From positions 62,001 through 126,000 of the forward strand of contig JAEUKA010000036.1 in the NCBI GenBank assembly GCA_016794465.1: DNA of 64,000 nt, read 5' to 3'. Both the position numbers and the translations under genes were made by a program. Under the pieces are notes generated by a model. It had not been told where the DNA came from. It was given only the letters and a program-made list of their open reading frames with translations, and made no database searches. This stretch comes from Myxococcales bacterium (lineage in GTDB: Bacteria > Myxococcota_A > Polyangia > Palsa-1104 > JAEUJZ01). Of the stretch, positions 27,167-35,734 are shown piece by piece (position 1 is the stretch's first letter; each line of letters begins with the position of its first letter).

Positions 27167-27208
27167 GCAGAGGTAGCAGCTTGTAGGCTGCCGTGTTGCC
27201 TATTTTTT
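27165..27208. terminator. Two-way intrinsic terminator between convergent genes
   Basis: AGGCA (27165-27169) pairs with TGCCT (27197-27201) around an inner stem GCAGC (27176-27180)/GCTGC (27187-27191). On the plus strand TTTTTT follows (27203-27208); on the minus strand TTTTT follows (27162-27158). Both T-runs are made of coding lysine codons or their stops. Confidence 0.6.
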
Positions 27209-29842
27209 AAGCACCAAGTTGAGCCCACGGATGGTGTTAAACGGCGAGTTCTTGAGCGGGCCGCTGTTTCCACCACCACCCGCTGCTGGTTTCTGATCGC
27301 GAGCTGGGGGACGAGGCCCACTTTCCTCGCGACGCGGCGGTCGGGCATCTTGGGCTGGCTTGGCCGGACCGGGTGCCGTTGCTGGGGGACGACCTCGACT
27401 GTCGTCTCGCCGGTTGTCGTCACGCCGCCGATCGGTGTCATCGCGACGACGCTCCGGCTCGCGAGTGCGCGGACCGGCGTCCGGTCGCTGCTGCCGTCGA
27501 TCATCCCCCGCTTCAGCCTTCGGTGGCTCAGTCGCTGCTTTGATCGACAGGCCAATGCGCATTCGGTCCAGCTCGACCTTGATGACCTTGACCTTGACGC
27601 GATCACCGACCTTTACAGCCTCGGCAGGGTCCTTGACGAAGCGATGCGATAGCTCTGAGATGTGGACCAGTCCGTCTTGGTGGACGCCGACATCGACGAA
27701 CGCGCCGAAGTTGGTGACGTTGGTGACAACACCGTTGAGGATCATGCCCTCTTTGAGGTGCGACACCTCGGTCACGTCGGGATTGAAGCCAACTTCCTCG
27801 AACTCTTGGCGAGGATCTCGGCCCGGCTTCTCCAGCTCGCTCAAGATGTCGCGCAGCGTCGGTTCACCACGTCGATCGTCAATGTAACGGGTGATCTGAA
27901 CCGTCCGAATCAGCTCGCTGTTACCGACGAGCTCGCGGATTGAGACGCTCAGGTCTTTGGCCATCCGCTCGACGACATCGTAGCTCTCAGGGTGGACCGC
28001 CGACGAGTCGAGTGGACTCTCGGGACTCTCACGGATGCGCAAAAAGCCCGCCGACTGCTCGAAGGCCTTCGGACCCATTCGCGGCACTTCAAGGAGCTGC
28101 CGCCGAGACGAAAACGGCCCGTGCTGACTGCGATAGGTAGCGATGTTCTGCGCCAGTGTCTCACCGACGCCAGCGACATACTGTAGGAGCTTCGGCGACG
28201 CGGTGTTCACATCGACACCGACTTGGTTCACGCACGACTCGACCACCTGATCGAGCTGCTTTTTGAGCGTCGGCTGATGTACGTCGTGCTGGTACTGACC
28301 GACGCCGATGGACTTGGGCTCGATTTTCACCAGCTCAGCGAGCGGATCTTGCAGTCGACGACCAATCGAAGCTGCACTGCGCACCGTCGGGTCGTGCGTC
28401 GGAAACTCCTGCCGCCCAATGTCAGAGGTCGAGTAGACCGATGCTCCAGCCTCACTGACGACGATGATCTTGACGCCGGGCAGCTTGCCGGCCGCCGCGA
28501 GCTTGCGAACGAAGCCCTCGGTTTCTCGACTGGCGGTACCGTTGCCAATCGCGATTGCGCCGACGGAGTGCTCGCGAATCAGATCTTCCAGTCGCTGGGC
28601 CGCTTCAATGCGTCGCGACTCACTCATCGTCGCAAAGATCACATCGTGGGCCAGCAGGTCGCCCTTGCCGTCGATGACCGCCAGCTTACAGCCCGTCCGA
28701 TAGCCCGGATCGAGCGCCAACACCCGCTTGCCCCCGAGCGGCGCCTGGAGCAGCAAGTGTCGCAGGTTCTCGGCAAAGACACGGATGGCCTCGGCATCGG
28801 CCCGCTCTCGCAGCGCCAAGCGGACATCGACTTCGACTGCTGGCTTGAGCAGTCGATCCCACGCATCGTCGAGCGCCAGTCGTAGCTCACCAAGCAGCGG
28901 ACTGCCGGGACTGCGAATGACTTGCTGGCTGATCACGCCGCGCGCCTTGTCGCTGTCCAGTTCCAGTGTCACCCGCAGCACGCCTTCTTTTTCCCCGCGA
29001 CGGAGTGCCAGCATGCGGTGCGACGGAATCGTCTTGGCGCCTTCCTCATACTCGAAGTAATCGGAAAACTTGAGCGCCGGATCGTCCTTCTTGTCCAGCT
29101 TCGGCGTCGGCTTGACCTCACCGCGCTCGTTGCCAGGCTCGGGTGTCTCGTCCGCATCCTCTTTCCGTTTGAGGAGCCGCGACTTCAGCTGACCCGTCTC
29201 GATCGCAAAAGCCCGCAGCGCCGAGCGCACACCCGCATCGTCGGAAATCTGCTCGGCCACGATGTCGCGCGCGCCTGAAAAAACGCTGTCCACGTCGGGT
29301 AGGCCATTTTCCGCGCTGAGATACGGCGCTGCCAGCTCCTCCCGCGAGGACGCCTTGTCGGGCTGCGACCAGATGATCTGCGCCAGTGGTTCCAGCCCCC
29401 GCTCTCGCGCAATCGTTGCCCGCGTTCGCCGCTTGGGCTTGAACGGCAGGTACAGATCTTCCAGCTCGGTGCGCGACAGCGTCTTCAGAATCCGCTTGAG
29501 GAGCAGGTCATTCAGCTTGCCCTGCTTGTGGATCTCCGTCAGGACCGCTGCCTTGCGCGTCACCAGCTCGGTCAGGTAGGAGCCGCGCTCGGTGATCGTC
29601 GCGATCTCGACTTCGCCCAGTCCACCGGTCGCTTCTTTGCGATACCTGGCGATAAACGGCAGCGTCGCGCCTTCATCGAGTAGGGCCAGCGTGCGCTCGA
29701 CCTGCTGGGGCTTGAGGTTTAACTCAGCCGCAATCACCGCCGCGCGATCAATCTGAACGTTCCAGACTGGGGTCGGTGGTGGTACTGCGGTGACGGGTGA
29801 ATCGGATGTAGGTGTCGAAGAGAGGTCATGCTGCTCTTGCAT
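27200..29842 (-). CDS. tex: Tex-family RNA-binding transcription accessory protein, with Arg/Asp-rich tail
   Basis: 880 residues from ATG 29842. The Tex order is complete: N-terminal helical domain (LLDEGATLPFIARYRKEATG), YqgF/RNase H-like domain (VLALDPGYRTGCKLAVID), helix-hairpin-helix part (ASPKLLQYVAGVGETLAQNI) and a C-terminal S1 domain (LNGVVTNVTNFGAFVDVG). Tex binds nucleic acid and aids transcription and stress survival. Family members are about 770-790 residues; here about 100 extra residues of Arg/Asp/Pro repeats (DDRRQQRPDAG, RRRDDTDRRRDDNRRDD) end in SPFNTIRGLNLVLKK. The tail looks disordered and could bind RNA. Start 29842 gives MQEQHDLSS; the longer form to 29905 is not supported by a ribosome site. 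Confidence 0.93.
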   Translation of the reverse strand: MQEQHDLSSTPTSDSPVTAVPPPTPVWNVQIDRAAVIAAELNLKPQQVERTLALLDEGATLPFIARYRKEATGGLGEVEIATITERGSYLTELVTRKAAVLTEIHKQGKLNDLLLKRILKTLSRTELEDLYLPFKPKRRTRATIARERGLEPLAQIIWSQPDKASSREELAAPYLSAENGLPDVDSVFSGARDIVAEQISDDAGVRSALRAFAIETGQLKSRLLKRKEDADETPEPGNERGEVKPTPKLDKKDDPALKFSDYFEYEEGAKTIPSHRMLALRRGEKEGVLRVTLELDSDKARGVISQQVIRSPGSPLLGELRLALDDAWDRLLKPAVEVDVRLALRERADAEAIRVFAENLRHLLLQAPLGGKRVLALDPGYRTGCKLAVIDGKGDLLAHDVIFATMSESRRIEAAQRLEDLIREHSVGAIAIGNGTASRETEGFVRKLAAAGKLPGVKIIVVSEAGASVYSTSDIGRQEFPTHDPTVRSAASIGRRLQDPLAELVKIEPKSIGVGQYQHDVHQPTLKKQLDQVVESCVNQVGVDVNTASPKLLQYVAGVGETLAQNIATYRSQHGPFSSRRQLLEVPRMGPKAFEQSAGFLRIRESPESPLDSSAVHPESYDVVERMAKDLSVSIRELVGNSELIRTVQITRYIDDRRGEPTLRDILSELEKPGRDPRQEFEEVGFNPDVTEVSHLKEGMILNGVVTNVTNFGAFVDVGVHQDGLVHISELSHRFVKDPAEAVKVGDRVKVKVIKVELDRMRIGLSIKAATEPPKAEAGDDRRQQRPDAGPRTREPERRRDDTDRRRDDNRRDDSRGRPPATAPGPAKPAQDARPPRREESGPRPPARDQKPAAGGGGNSGPLKNSPFNTIRGLNLVLKK

Positions 29843-29982
29843 AACAAAGCTCTCGTACACTAAAAGCTCGTCGGAGATCAAGCCAGAACCACGGCCCCAG
29901 CTCACAGCAGTGCGGGCGGCGACCGTGGTACCTGGACTTTGCGGCAGCGCACCACCGTTACCGCCCGTGAGACACAGGCCTC

Positions 29983-30012
29983 TTGTGAGGAGGGGCCAAT
30001 CGGCGGTAACTT
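29983..30012 (+). promoter_or_regulatory. Candidate promoter for the FHA gene, leaderless geometry
   Basis: TTGTGA (29983-29988), 18-base spacer, TAACTT (30007-30012), 9 bases before ATG 30022. The purine-rich AGGAGGGG at about 29988-29995 is too far from the ATG to be its ribosome site. Confidence 0.3.
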
Positions 30013-30021
30013 AATAAGACC

Positions 30022-31065
30022 ATGGCCCGATTTAGGCTGCGCATGCGCAACATGGAGATCAACTTGCCGATGGGCGAGATCATCATTGGTCGCGGCCCAG
30101 AGTGTTATCTGCGGGTTGATGAGCCCATGGTGTCGAGACGCCATGCTCGCCTGCGGGTGAGCCAGACCAGCGTGACCCTCGAGGATCTGGGCAGTCGCAA
30201 CGGCTCGCGGGTGAACGGTATCAACGCGACTTCGGTGGTGACGCTCAACTCGGGGGACATCCTCGGGATTGGTACTCAGCAGTTCACGCTCGATCGCGAA
30301 GACGACCCCTCGCCGCATCGCCCGACGGTGACGCACATGCCGGACTGGACGCAAAAGTCCGGCAATACCGCTGTGAGTGTCTCGCAGAGCTTCAGTGACG
30401 TGAACGTCTCGCCCGTCTCGCCCGTCTCCGTAGGTCCGCCGCCGTCGCCGGTCGCAACTGGTTCGATCTCGCAGCCGGCGCCCGTTGCTGCCCCGCCGAT
30501 CGCCGTCGGCAGCGCAGGCAGCACCATCAGCAATCCCGCCCCTGCGTCGAGCAGCATCTCGATGCCTGGGAACGCAGGGTCCGATCATCCATCTGCTCCG
30601 ATTGCCGACGGACAGACCCATGTTGCGCAAGACCCCGACGCGCTGGAGACGACCGGAGGTACCAACCGAGGCTCGGCCTATCGTCTGTTTTGGGGCTTGT
30701 CTGACAAGGTCCTCGCGATGGGTCGAATCGAAGACGCCGAGCGAATGATGGGGCCGCGACTCGCCGAGATGCGCTCACGAGCCGAGGGTGGTGACATTCC
30801 CGAGGATCTGATCATCGTCGAAGCCCTCCGCCGTGCACTGCGGCTCGCGGGAGCGACCAAGAAAGATCAGTGGTTCGCGTGGGTGTTCGACTACGCCCGG
30901 GTCTGCCGCTTCAAGATGCCGACGGCACTTCTTGACGAGATCTACGCCCAGGTGTTCGCCTGTCGGCCAGCCGTGGGGGCGCGCATTGTCGCCTATGCAA
31001 CCACGATTGACGACGACACCATCGCCATCCGCCTGGCGACCCTACGCCGGCTCTGCCGAGAGTAA
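30022..31065 (+). CDS. FHA-domain signalling protein
   Basis: 347 residues. An FHA domain fills about residues 5-90, with the phosphothreonine-binding residues in IIIGRGPECYLRV (Gly-Arg), VSRRHARL (Ser and His) and LGSRNGSRVNG (Asn-Gly). FHA domains read phosphothreonine marks, here presumably set by one of the Ser/Thr kinases plentiful in Myxococcota; no kinase lies in the window. Residues 100-210 are a Ser/Pro/Val/Ala-rich linker, and 215-345 a helical domain of unknown type (GLSDKVLAMGRIEDAERMMG). It is followed after 71 bases by the RDD gene, which has its own promoter. Confidence 0.85.
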   Translation: MARFRLRMRNMEINLPMGEIIIGRGPECYLRVDEPMVSRRHARLRVSQTSVTLEDLGSRNGSRVNGINATSVVTLNSGDILGIGTQQFTLDREDDPSPHRPTVTHMPDWTQKSGNTAVSVSQSFSDVNVSPVSPVSVGPPPSPVATGSISQPAPVAAPPIAVGSAGSTISNPAPASSSISMPGNAGSDHPSAPIADGQTHVAQDPDALETTGGTNRGSAYRLFWGLSDKVLAMGRIEDAERMMGPRLAEMRSRAEGGDIPEDLIIVEALRRALRLAGATKKDQWFAWVFDYARVCRFKMPTALLDEIYAQVFACRPAVGARIVAYATTIDDDTIAIRLATLRRLCRE

Positions 31066-31101
31066 AAGCCTCGACATGGTGGCGCGGTTCAAAGGCAACG
31101 A

Positions 31102-31130
31102 TTGTAATTCAGCTTTCCGGAAAATATAGT
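31102..31130 (+). promoter_or_regulatory. Candidate promoter for the RDD gene, leaderless geometry
   Basis: TTGTAA (31102-31107), 17-base spacer, TATAGT (31125-31130; 5 of 6). Only AATCCC separates the -10 from ATG 31137, so the expected start is the A of the ATG itself and no ribosome site can exist. This is the best promoter match in the window. Confidence 0.55.
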
Positions 31131-31136
31131 AATCCC

Positions 31137-31661
31137 ATGGCATTAGTCGCCACATCCGCGCTCGAGCCCTCTATAGAGTCGGCTTCGACCCCGAAGACCT
31201 CATTTCGTGCCGCCGGCTTCTTCCGACGCGCGACTGCAACGGTGTTGGACTTGTTCCTACTGATCCCGCTGCTGGTCGTTTCGTCGCTGGGACTGAGGGC
31301 GGCGCTTCAGCTACCGGTACCCAAGCTCGGTGAGCTGAGTCCAGACATCTTGCTGGCCAACCTGTTCGACGGCAGCGTCACCAACGAGGCCTTGCTCGGG
31401 ATCAGCGCTCTCGTCCCATTTTTCTACTTTTGGACCAGTTACATGATCTGGGGCCAGACGCCCGGAAAGCGGCTGGTGCGGATCATGGTCGTCGATGTCT
31501 ACGGTGACAGACCGTCGGTGTTGCGCGCGCTGTTGCGTACGATCGGTTACGGCCTCTCGGTGCTGCCATTCTCACTTGGGGTGCTGTGGATTGGCTTTGA
31601 TCGGGAAAAGCGCGGCCTTCACGACTGGCTGGCGGGAACCTACGTGGTGCTGAAGCCATGA
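31137..31661 (+). CDS. RDD-family membrane protein
   Basis: 174 residues. The RDD domain starts at about 24 ([17 protein letters not shown], with the RATATVLD form of the R-x-x-A-x-x-D motif), with three to four hydrophobic helices (about 35-50, 88-106, 135-155) and the late signature [13 protein letters not shown]...[16 protein letters not shown] (two short parts of it). RDD proteins are small inner-membrane proteins, some of them cation antiporters; the specific role is not predictable. Its stop overlaps the start of the GspE-N/HEAT gene by 4 bases (ATGA), so the two are co-translated and may work together. Confidence 0.88.
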   Translation: MALVATSALEPSIESASTPKTSFRAAGFFRRATATVLDLFLLIPLLVVSSLGLRAALQLPVPKLGELSPDILLANLFDGSVTNEALLGISALVPFFYFWTSYMIWGQTPGKRLVRIMVVDVYGDRPSVLRALLRTIGYGLSVLPFSLGVLWIGFDREKRGLHDWLAGTYVVLKP

Positions 31662-34600
31662 GCAAACGACTTTCCTCTCTGCTGGTCGAAGACGGACGGG
31701 TTTCGTCGCAGCGCATCACCGATGCCATCGAGCGACAGGCCATCAACGGGGGTTGCCTCGACAGTAGCCTGCTCGAGCTCAAGGCCATCGATGAGGACCT
31801 TCTCATCCAATACCTCAAGCGCGCGACGCAGCTGCCAGCCCTTCCGCATGGCATTCATGGCAGCGAACGCCCCTTGCCCGAGGTCACCGAGGTCTTCACC
31901 AAGTCCGTCGCCGAGAACTTCCGCGCCGTCCCAACGCGGCTGCAGGTCGGTGGTGTCCTTCAGGTCCTTGTGACGGTCGAAGTCGATGTGGGAGAGCTTG
32001 ACGCCCTGGCCCACGTCGTCAAGCAGCGCATCGAGCCCTGGATTGTCTTCGAGTTTCGCTTCCAAGAGGCGCTGGATCTGGTCTATGGAGGCGGACTTGC
32101 GACGCGGTTTTCTCGCCTGATCAAGCGCAGCCAGCAGACACACGAGAGCAAGAGCTGGCCACCGCCGATTACCGTCGATCCAATTCCTCGCTTCGGGAGC
32201 CTCGATGCGCTGCGGCTCGTGCCACAACCGAAAGCGCCGCCCGTGGAGCCACCGCCGGTTGCAGTTGTTCCGGTTGTTGCTGCGCCCGTCGAAATCGCTC
32301 CGGTTGAAGTCGCTCCGGTTGAAGTCGCTCCGGTTGAAGTCGCTCCGGTTGCCGTCGCTCCGGTTGAAGTCGCTCCGGTTGAAGTCGCTCCGGTTGAAGT
32401 CGCTGCTCCGGTTGAAGTCGCTGCTCCGGTTGAAGTCGCTGCTCCGGTTGCAGTCGCTCCTCCGGTTGCAGTCGCTCCTCCGGTTGTTCCCGATGTGCAG
32501 CAGCCAGCCTCGGTGCCTGCTGAGCCAGAGGCGCCTGAGCCAAAAGTTCACGATACCGTCGAGGTTCCAGCACTCAGCGGAGCGACCGAGCTGGGCGCGC
32601 AGTCTCTCAGCGAGCCAGCGGAGCCAACTGTTCGCGACACGGTGAAGGTACCGGCCATTTCAGCGACAGCGACGCCAGGCGACTCGATGTCCATGGACGA
32701 CTGGCTGTCGGCTGACGACTGGCTGTCGGTTGCCAACACCGTCGACAGCAAGCGCACACCCAGCCAGAAGATCGCGATCGCTGCACCAGTGACCGTGCCC
32801 ACAGCCGCACCAGCAGTCGCGGTCGTCGAGCCCGCGAAGAGCGAACCGGCACTCGCGAAGCCCGTCGTCGAGCCAAAGCCTGCTCCAGAGTCAAAACCCG
32901 TCGTCGAGCCAAAGCCTGTTGCAGAGTCAAAACCCGTCGTCGAGTCAAAGCCCGTCGCGGCGGCAAAGCCAGTGCCCACTCCGTCGTTGCCCGTCGCAGA
33001 GCAGAAGCCGGCGGTCGGACAGCCGATACCGGGTGGTCGACGCAAAGGCAAGCGTGGTCGAGAGGTCACGATCGCGCCGAATGCACCGACGCTCAACCAG
33101 CTCTCTGGCGTGAAGCCTCAGCCGGTCGCTCAGCCTCAGTCCAAGCCTCAGCCGGTCGCTCAGGCCAAGCCTCAGCCGGTCGCTCAGCCTCAGTCCAAGC
33201 CTCAGCCAGTGTCTCCGATTGAAAAGCCGGTCGAGAAGCCCATCGAGAAGCCGGTCGAGAAGCCGGTCGAAAAACCTGTCGAGAAGCCGGTCGAAAAACC
33301 TGTCGAAAAGGCCGTCGAAAAGTCAGTTCCCGATGCCAAGCCTGTCTCGCCGGCTGCTCTGGCTGAAAAAGTCGTCGAAAAACCTGTCGAAAAACCAGTC
33401 GAGAAGCCCATCGCGGCTGCCGTTCCCGAGGCAGTTCCCGAGCAGATCTTCAGTGGTCGCCTGGGCGAGCCGCTTCCTCGTGAGCTCGAGCTGGTGGCGA
33501 GTGCCAGCGCCGAACCACCACCGCCATCCTCCGTCTCTCCGGTGCCGTATGCCGGTCCGGTGCCGCGCATCGCACTGGGCATTTCCGACGACAGCAGCCA
33601 GCCGCTTTCGTTTGAAGCCGTCGCTGAGCTGCTCGATGCCGCGACCGATCGTGAACAGGTCTACAGCGCGCTCCTGCGTGGTGCCCGTGCCCGCGTCGCT
33701 TTTGCGGCCCTGTTTACTCGCCATGGAGACGTAGCGTTTGGTCGGATGTCACTCGGGAAAGACTGGGGAGAGCGGGCGCTGCTGGAAAAGTTGGCGATCG
33801 CTCTCGACCGACCGTCGCCGCTGACCAAGGCACTGACGATTGCCGAGCCCACACTGTGCACGATTGTCGAGAAGGACTCCTGTGCCGATGTGCTCAAGGC
33901 GCTGTCGCGACCGCTCCCGGTAAGTGCACTGATCGTCCCGATCCAAGTGCGCGGCAAGGCGGTGGCGCTGCTCTATCTTGATGACGATGGCAGCGGGATC
34001 GATGCGTCGGTGGCAGTGGAGATGAAGACCGCTGCGAGCCAAGCGGGCCTGGCCTGGGCACGAGTGCAGGCTGAAGACACCGTCAGTAGCTTGGCCAAGC
34101 CTCCCGAGGCGGTGAGCGCCGAACAGACCGGAACGACCACCAGTGCCTATCGGGCTCCCTCGTCGACCAGTCCCAAGCAGCCGGCGGTCAAGGCGGATGC
34201 GCCGGTGCCCACGAATGTTCCGACGGCGGCCTCTGAGCAACCGACTACGCCGCTGCGGGTCAAGAAGGGCAAGCATGGCGACTCGGGCAAGCCCGGCGGG
34301 AAGAGCACCGACTCTCCCAAGCCGGTCGCAAAGAGCACCGACTCTCCCAAGCCCGCAGGCGCTACCGAGGCGACTGTCAGCAAGGCCGATCCAGCCAAGC
34401 GTGAAGCCGAGCTCGTCGTTCTGGTCGAGCAGGCCCGCGCCGGAGGAGAGGACGCTTTTGCCAAGCTACTCGCCGCTGGAGAGCCTGGTGCCCGCGCCGT
34501 CGTAGCCGCTTTTCCGGGTCCTGCTGATCACCAAGGCCCGCTGGGATCGCTGCTGCTGCGACTTGGCGAGCTGGCGATCCGCCCGATGCTCGATCGAATC

Positions 34601-35209
34601 AGCGATCCCAAGACGCCGGTCGAGGTTCGTGGTCAGCTCCTCATGGTGCTTGCCGAAGCGCCCAGCTCTGCCGCGCTGTCGGCGATGGGCGAGCTGCTCT
34701 GTGAGCGCAGCGATACGGTACGAACGGCAGCCCTTGTGGCACTGCGATCGTTCCCACCGAGCGCGGCCCAGCGAGCCTTGAGCAAGTGGCTGCTTGGACA
34801 GCTTCACGGCAGTGACGATCGGCTGCGCGGCTGTGCCATCGATGCCCTGGCCGAGCTGCACGAGGTGTCGATCATTCCCGAGCTGATCGAGCTGCTGTCC
34901 GATCCCGATCCGGCGCTAGGTAATGCGGCGCGTCGCGGGCTGGTGCTGCTGAGTCGGCAAGACTTTGGCGATAGTGGCTGGCGCTGGAAGTCGTGGTGGC
35001 AAAAGCACGGTGCGGAAGGTCGGCTCAGCTGGCTGCTCGCTGGGCTGTCCCATAACGATGCGCTGATTCGCTCGTCGGCCCAAGACGAGCTGCTCCTGCT
35101 CTCCGGGGACATCGCGGGCTACCGATTCGATCATCCCAAGCGCGAGCGTGAGCTAGCCCGCAAGCGCTGGGTCGAGTGGTGGCAGCGTCGCGGCTATCCG
35201 GTCGAGTAA
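31658..35209 (+). CDS. Giant modular protein: GspE-N domain, Val/Ala/Pro repeats, GAF-like domain, HEAT repeats
   Basis: 1183 residues. Residues 1-145 match the N-terminal domain of type II secretion/type IV pilus ATPases (GspE-N/MshEN): [17 protein letters not shown] and [16 protein letters not shown]. The ATPase itself is missing. Residues about 185-290 are PVEVA repeats; 395-590 are Pro/Lys-rich ([15 protein letters not shown]) with a duplicated [11 protein letters not shown] at 346-356. A GAF-like domain lies at about 644-804 ([33 protein letters not shown]) and HEAT repeats at about 912-1180 ([20 protein letters not shown]). MshEN domains can bind cyclic di-GMP, so a second-messenger sensor and scaffold role is plausible but inferred. 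It overlaps the RDD gene by 4 bases. Confidence 0.8.
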   Translation: MSKRLSSLLVEDGRVSSQRITDAIERQAINGGCLDSSLLELKAIDEDLLIQYLKRATQLPALPHGIHGSERPLPEVTEVFTKSVAENFRAVPTRLQVGGVLQVLVTVEVDVGELDALAHVVKQRIEPWIVFEFRFQEALDLVYGGGLATRFSRLIKRSQQTHESKSWPPPITVDPIPRFGSLDALRLVPQPKAPPVEPPPVAVVPVVAAPVEIAPVEVAPVEVAPVEVAPVAVAPVEVAPVEVAPVEVAAPVEVAAPVEVAAPVAVAPPVAVAPPVVPDVQQPASVPAEPEAPEPKVHDTVEVPALSGATELGAQSLSEPAEPTVRDTVKVPAISATATPGDSMSMDDWLSADDWLSVANTVDSKRTPSQKIAIAAPVTVPTAAPAVAVVEPAKSEPALAKPVVEPKPAPESKPVVEPKPVAESKPVVESKPVAAAKPVPTPSLPVAEQKPAVGQPIPGGRRKGKRGREVTIAPNAPTLNQLSGVKPQPVAQPQSKPQPVAQAKPQPVAQPQSKPQPVSPIEKPVEKPIEKPVEKPVEKPVEKPVEKPVEKAVEKSVPDAKPVSPAALAEKVVEKPVEKPVEKPIAAAVPEAVPEQIFSGRLGEPLPRELELVASASAEPPPPSSVSPVPYAGPVPRIALGISDDSSQPLSFEAVAELLDAATDREQVYSALLRGARARVAFAALFTRHGDVAFGRMSLGKDWGERALLEKLAIALDRPSPLTKALTIAEPTLCTIVEKDSCADVLKALSRPLPVSALIVPIQVRGKAVALLYLDDDGSGIDASVAVEMKTAASQAGLAWARVQAEDTVSSLAKPPEAVSAEQTGTTTSAYRAPSSTSPKQPAVKADAPVPTNVPTAASEQPTTPLRVKKGKHGDSGKPGGKSTDSPKPVAKSTDSPKPAGATEATVSKADPAKREAELVVLVEQARAGGEDAFAKLLAAGEPGARAVVAAFPGPADHQGPLGSLLLRLGELAIRPMLDRISDPKTPVEVRGQLLMVLAEAPSSAALSAMGELLCERSDTVRTAALVALRSFPPSAAQRALSKWLLGQLHGSDDRLRGCAIDALAELHEVSIIPELIELLSDPDPALGNAARRGLVLLSRQDFGDSGWRWKSWWQKHGAEGRLSWLLAGLSHNDALIRSSAQDELLLLSGDIAGYRFDHPKRERELARKRWVEWWQRRGYPVE
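32286..32488 (+). repeat. In-frame 15-bp and 18-bp tandem repeats coding [11 protein letters not shown]
   Basis: About eight copies of a 15-base unit (GAAGTCGCTCCGGTT) are followed by about five 18-base units in which an extra GCT or CCT codon was gained. All keep the reading frame. Such arrays change length by slippage and recombination. Confidence 0.85.
33221..33412 (+). repeat. In-frame KPVEKP repeat tract
   Basis: Degenerate 12-base units coding KPVE/KPIE are repeated about ten times in two blocks (33221-33325 and 33367-33412). Codons vary (AAG/AAA, CCG/CCT/CCC), so the tract is older than the PVEVA array. Confidence 0.8.
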
Positions 35210-35377
35210 GCGCCCTCGCCTGTCCGGACAGCCTGCGGACGTCCGTGGACACTCCGATTCACTCCCCTCGAACCGCTGCCCTTTCACAATTCCCGTCGAC
35301 GTTACGCCACTCCGGTGCTTGGCATGCAGCCTGCTTTAGCCCCAGACTGTACTTGCCAAAAACCCTGGAGGTGTCCG

Positions 35378-35734
35378 ATGTCGATTCTCAGCGATTTCTT
35401 CAACGAAGCAGGCTGGCCGATCTTCCCAACCTTGGCCTTTGGTGTCGCCGCTCTCTCGATCGCGATCAAGATGATCGACAAGCCCACCGAGCAGCTCGCG
35501 TCGCTGGTTCGCAACCTGAGCGTCCTCACGCTGCTGATGGGAATGCTTGGAACGGTCTTGGGACTTCAGCACACCGTGCGGCACGTCGAGCAGGTCGAGC
35601 CCGGGATGCGCTGGATCTTTGTGGTGGGACTGCGAGAGACGCTCAACAACTTCGATGCGGCGCTGCTGATCCTGATTCCGACCATGCTCTGTTACACCGC
35701 CGCGATGTTCCGGCTGCGGCAGGACAAACAGTAG
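35378..35734 (+). CDS. Small two- to three-helix membrane protein, MotA/ExbB-like in pattern
   Basis: 118 residues from ATG 35378, with GGAGGTG as a strong ribosome site; a longer in-frame start at 35315 adds Cys-rich non-family sequence. Hydrophobic helices lie at about 12-32 (WPIFPTLAFGVAALSIAIKMI), 48-66 (VLTLLMGMLGTVLGLQHTV) and 95-112 (AALLILIPTMLCYTAAMF). The MGMLGTVLGL segment recalls the TolQ/ExbB/MotA proton-channel family, but the protein is half their size and lacks their other signatures. Function is unknown. Its stop codon directly abuts the stop of the convergent gene (TAG then CTA), with no base between. Confidence 0.65.
   Translation: MSILSDFFNEAGWPIFPTLAFGVAALSIAIKMIDKPTEQLASLVRNLSVLTLLMGMLGTVLGLQHTVRHVEQVEPGMRWIFVVGLRETLNNFDAALLILIPTMLCYTAAMFRLRQDKQ

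Noticed and set aside
32281..32490. Short repeats that could be mistaken for a CRISPR array
   Set aside because: Units are contiguous, of codon-multiple length and in frame with a protein, with no spacers.
35221..35251. Two 10-bp palindromes (TGTCCGGACA and CGGACGTCCG) after the giant modular gene
   Set aside because: Ten-base palindromes are frequent by chance; the nested pairing makes a stem-loop possible, but no T-run or second copy supports a terminator or operator call.
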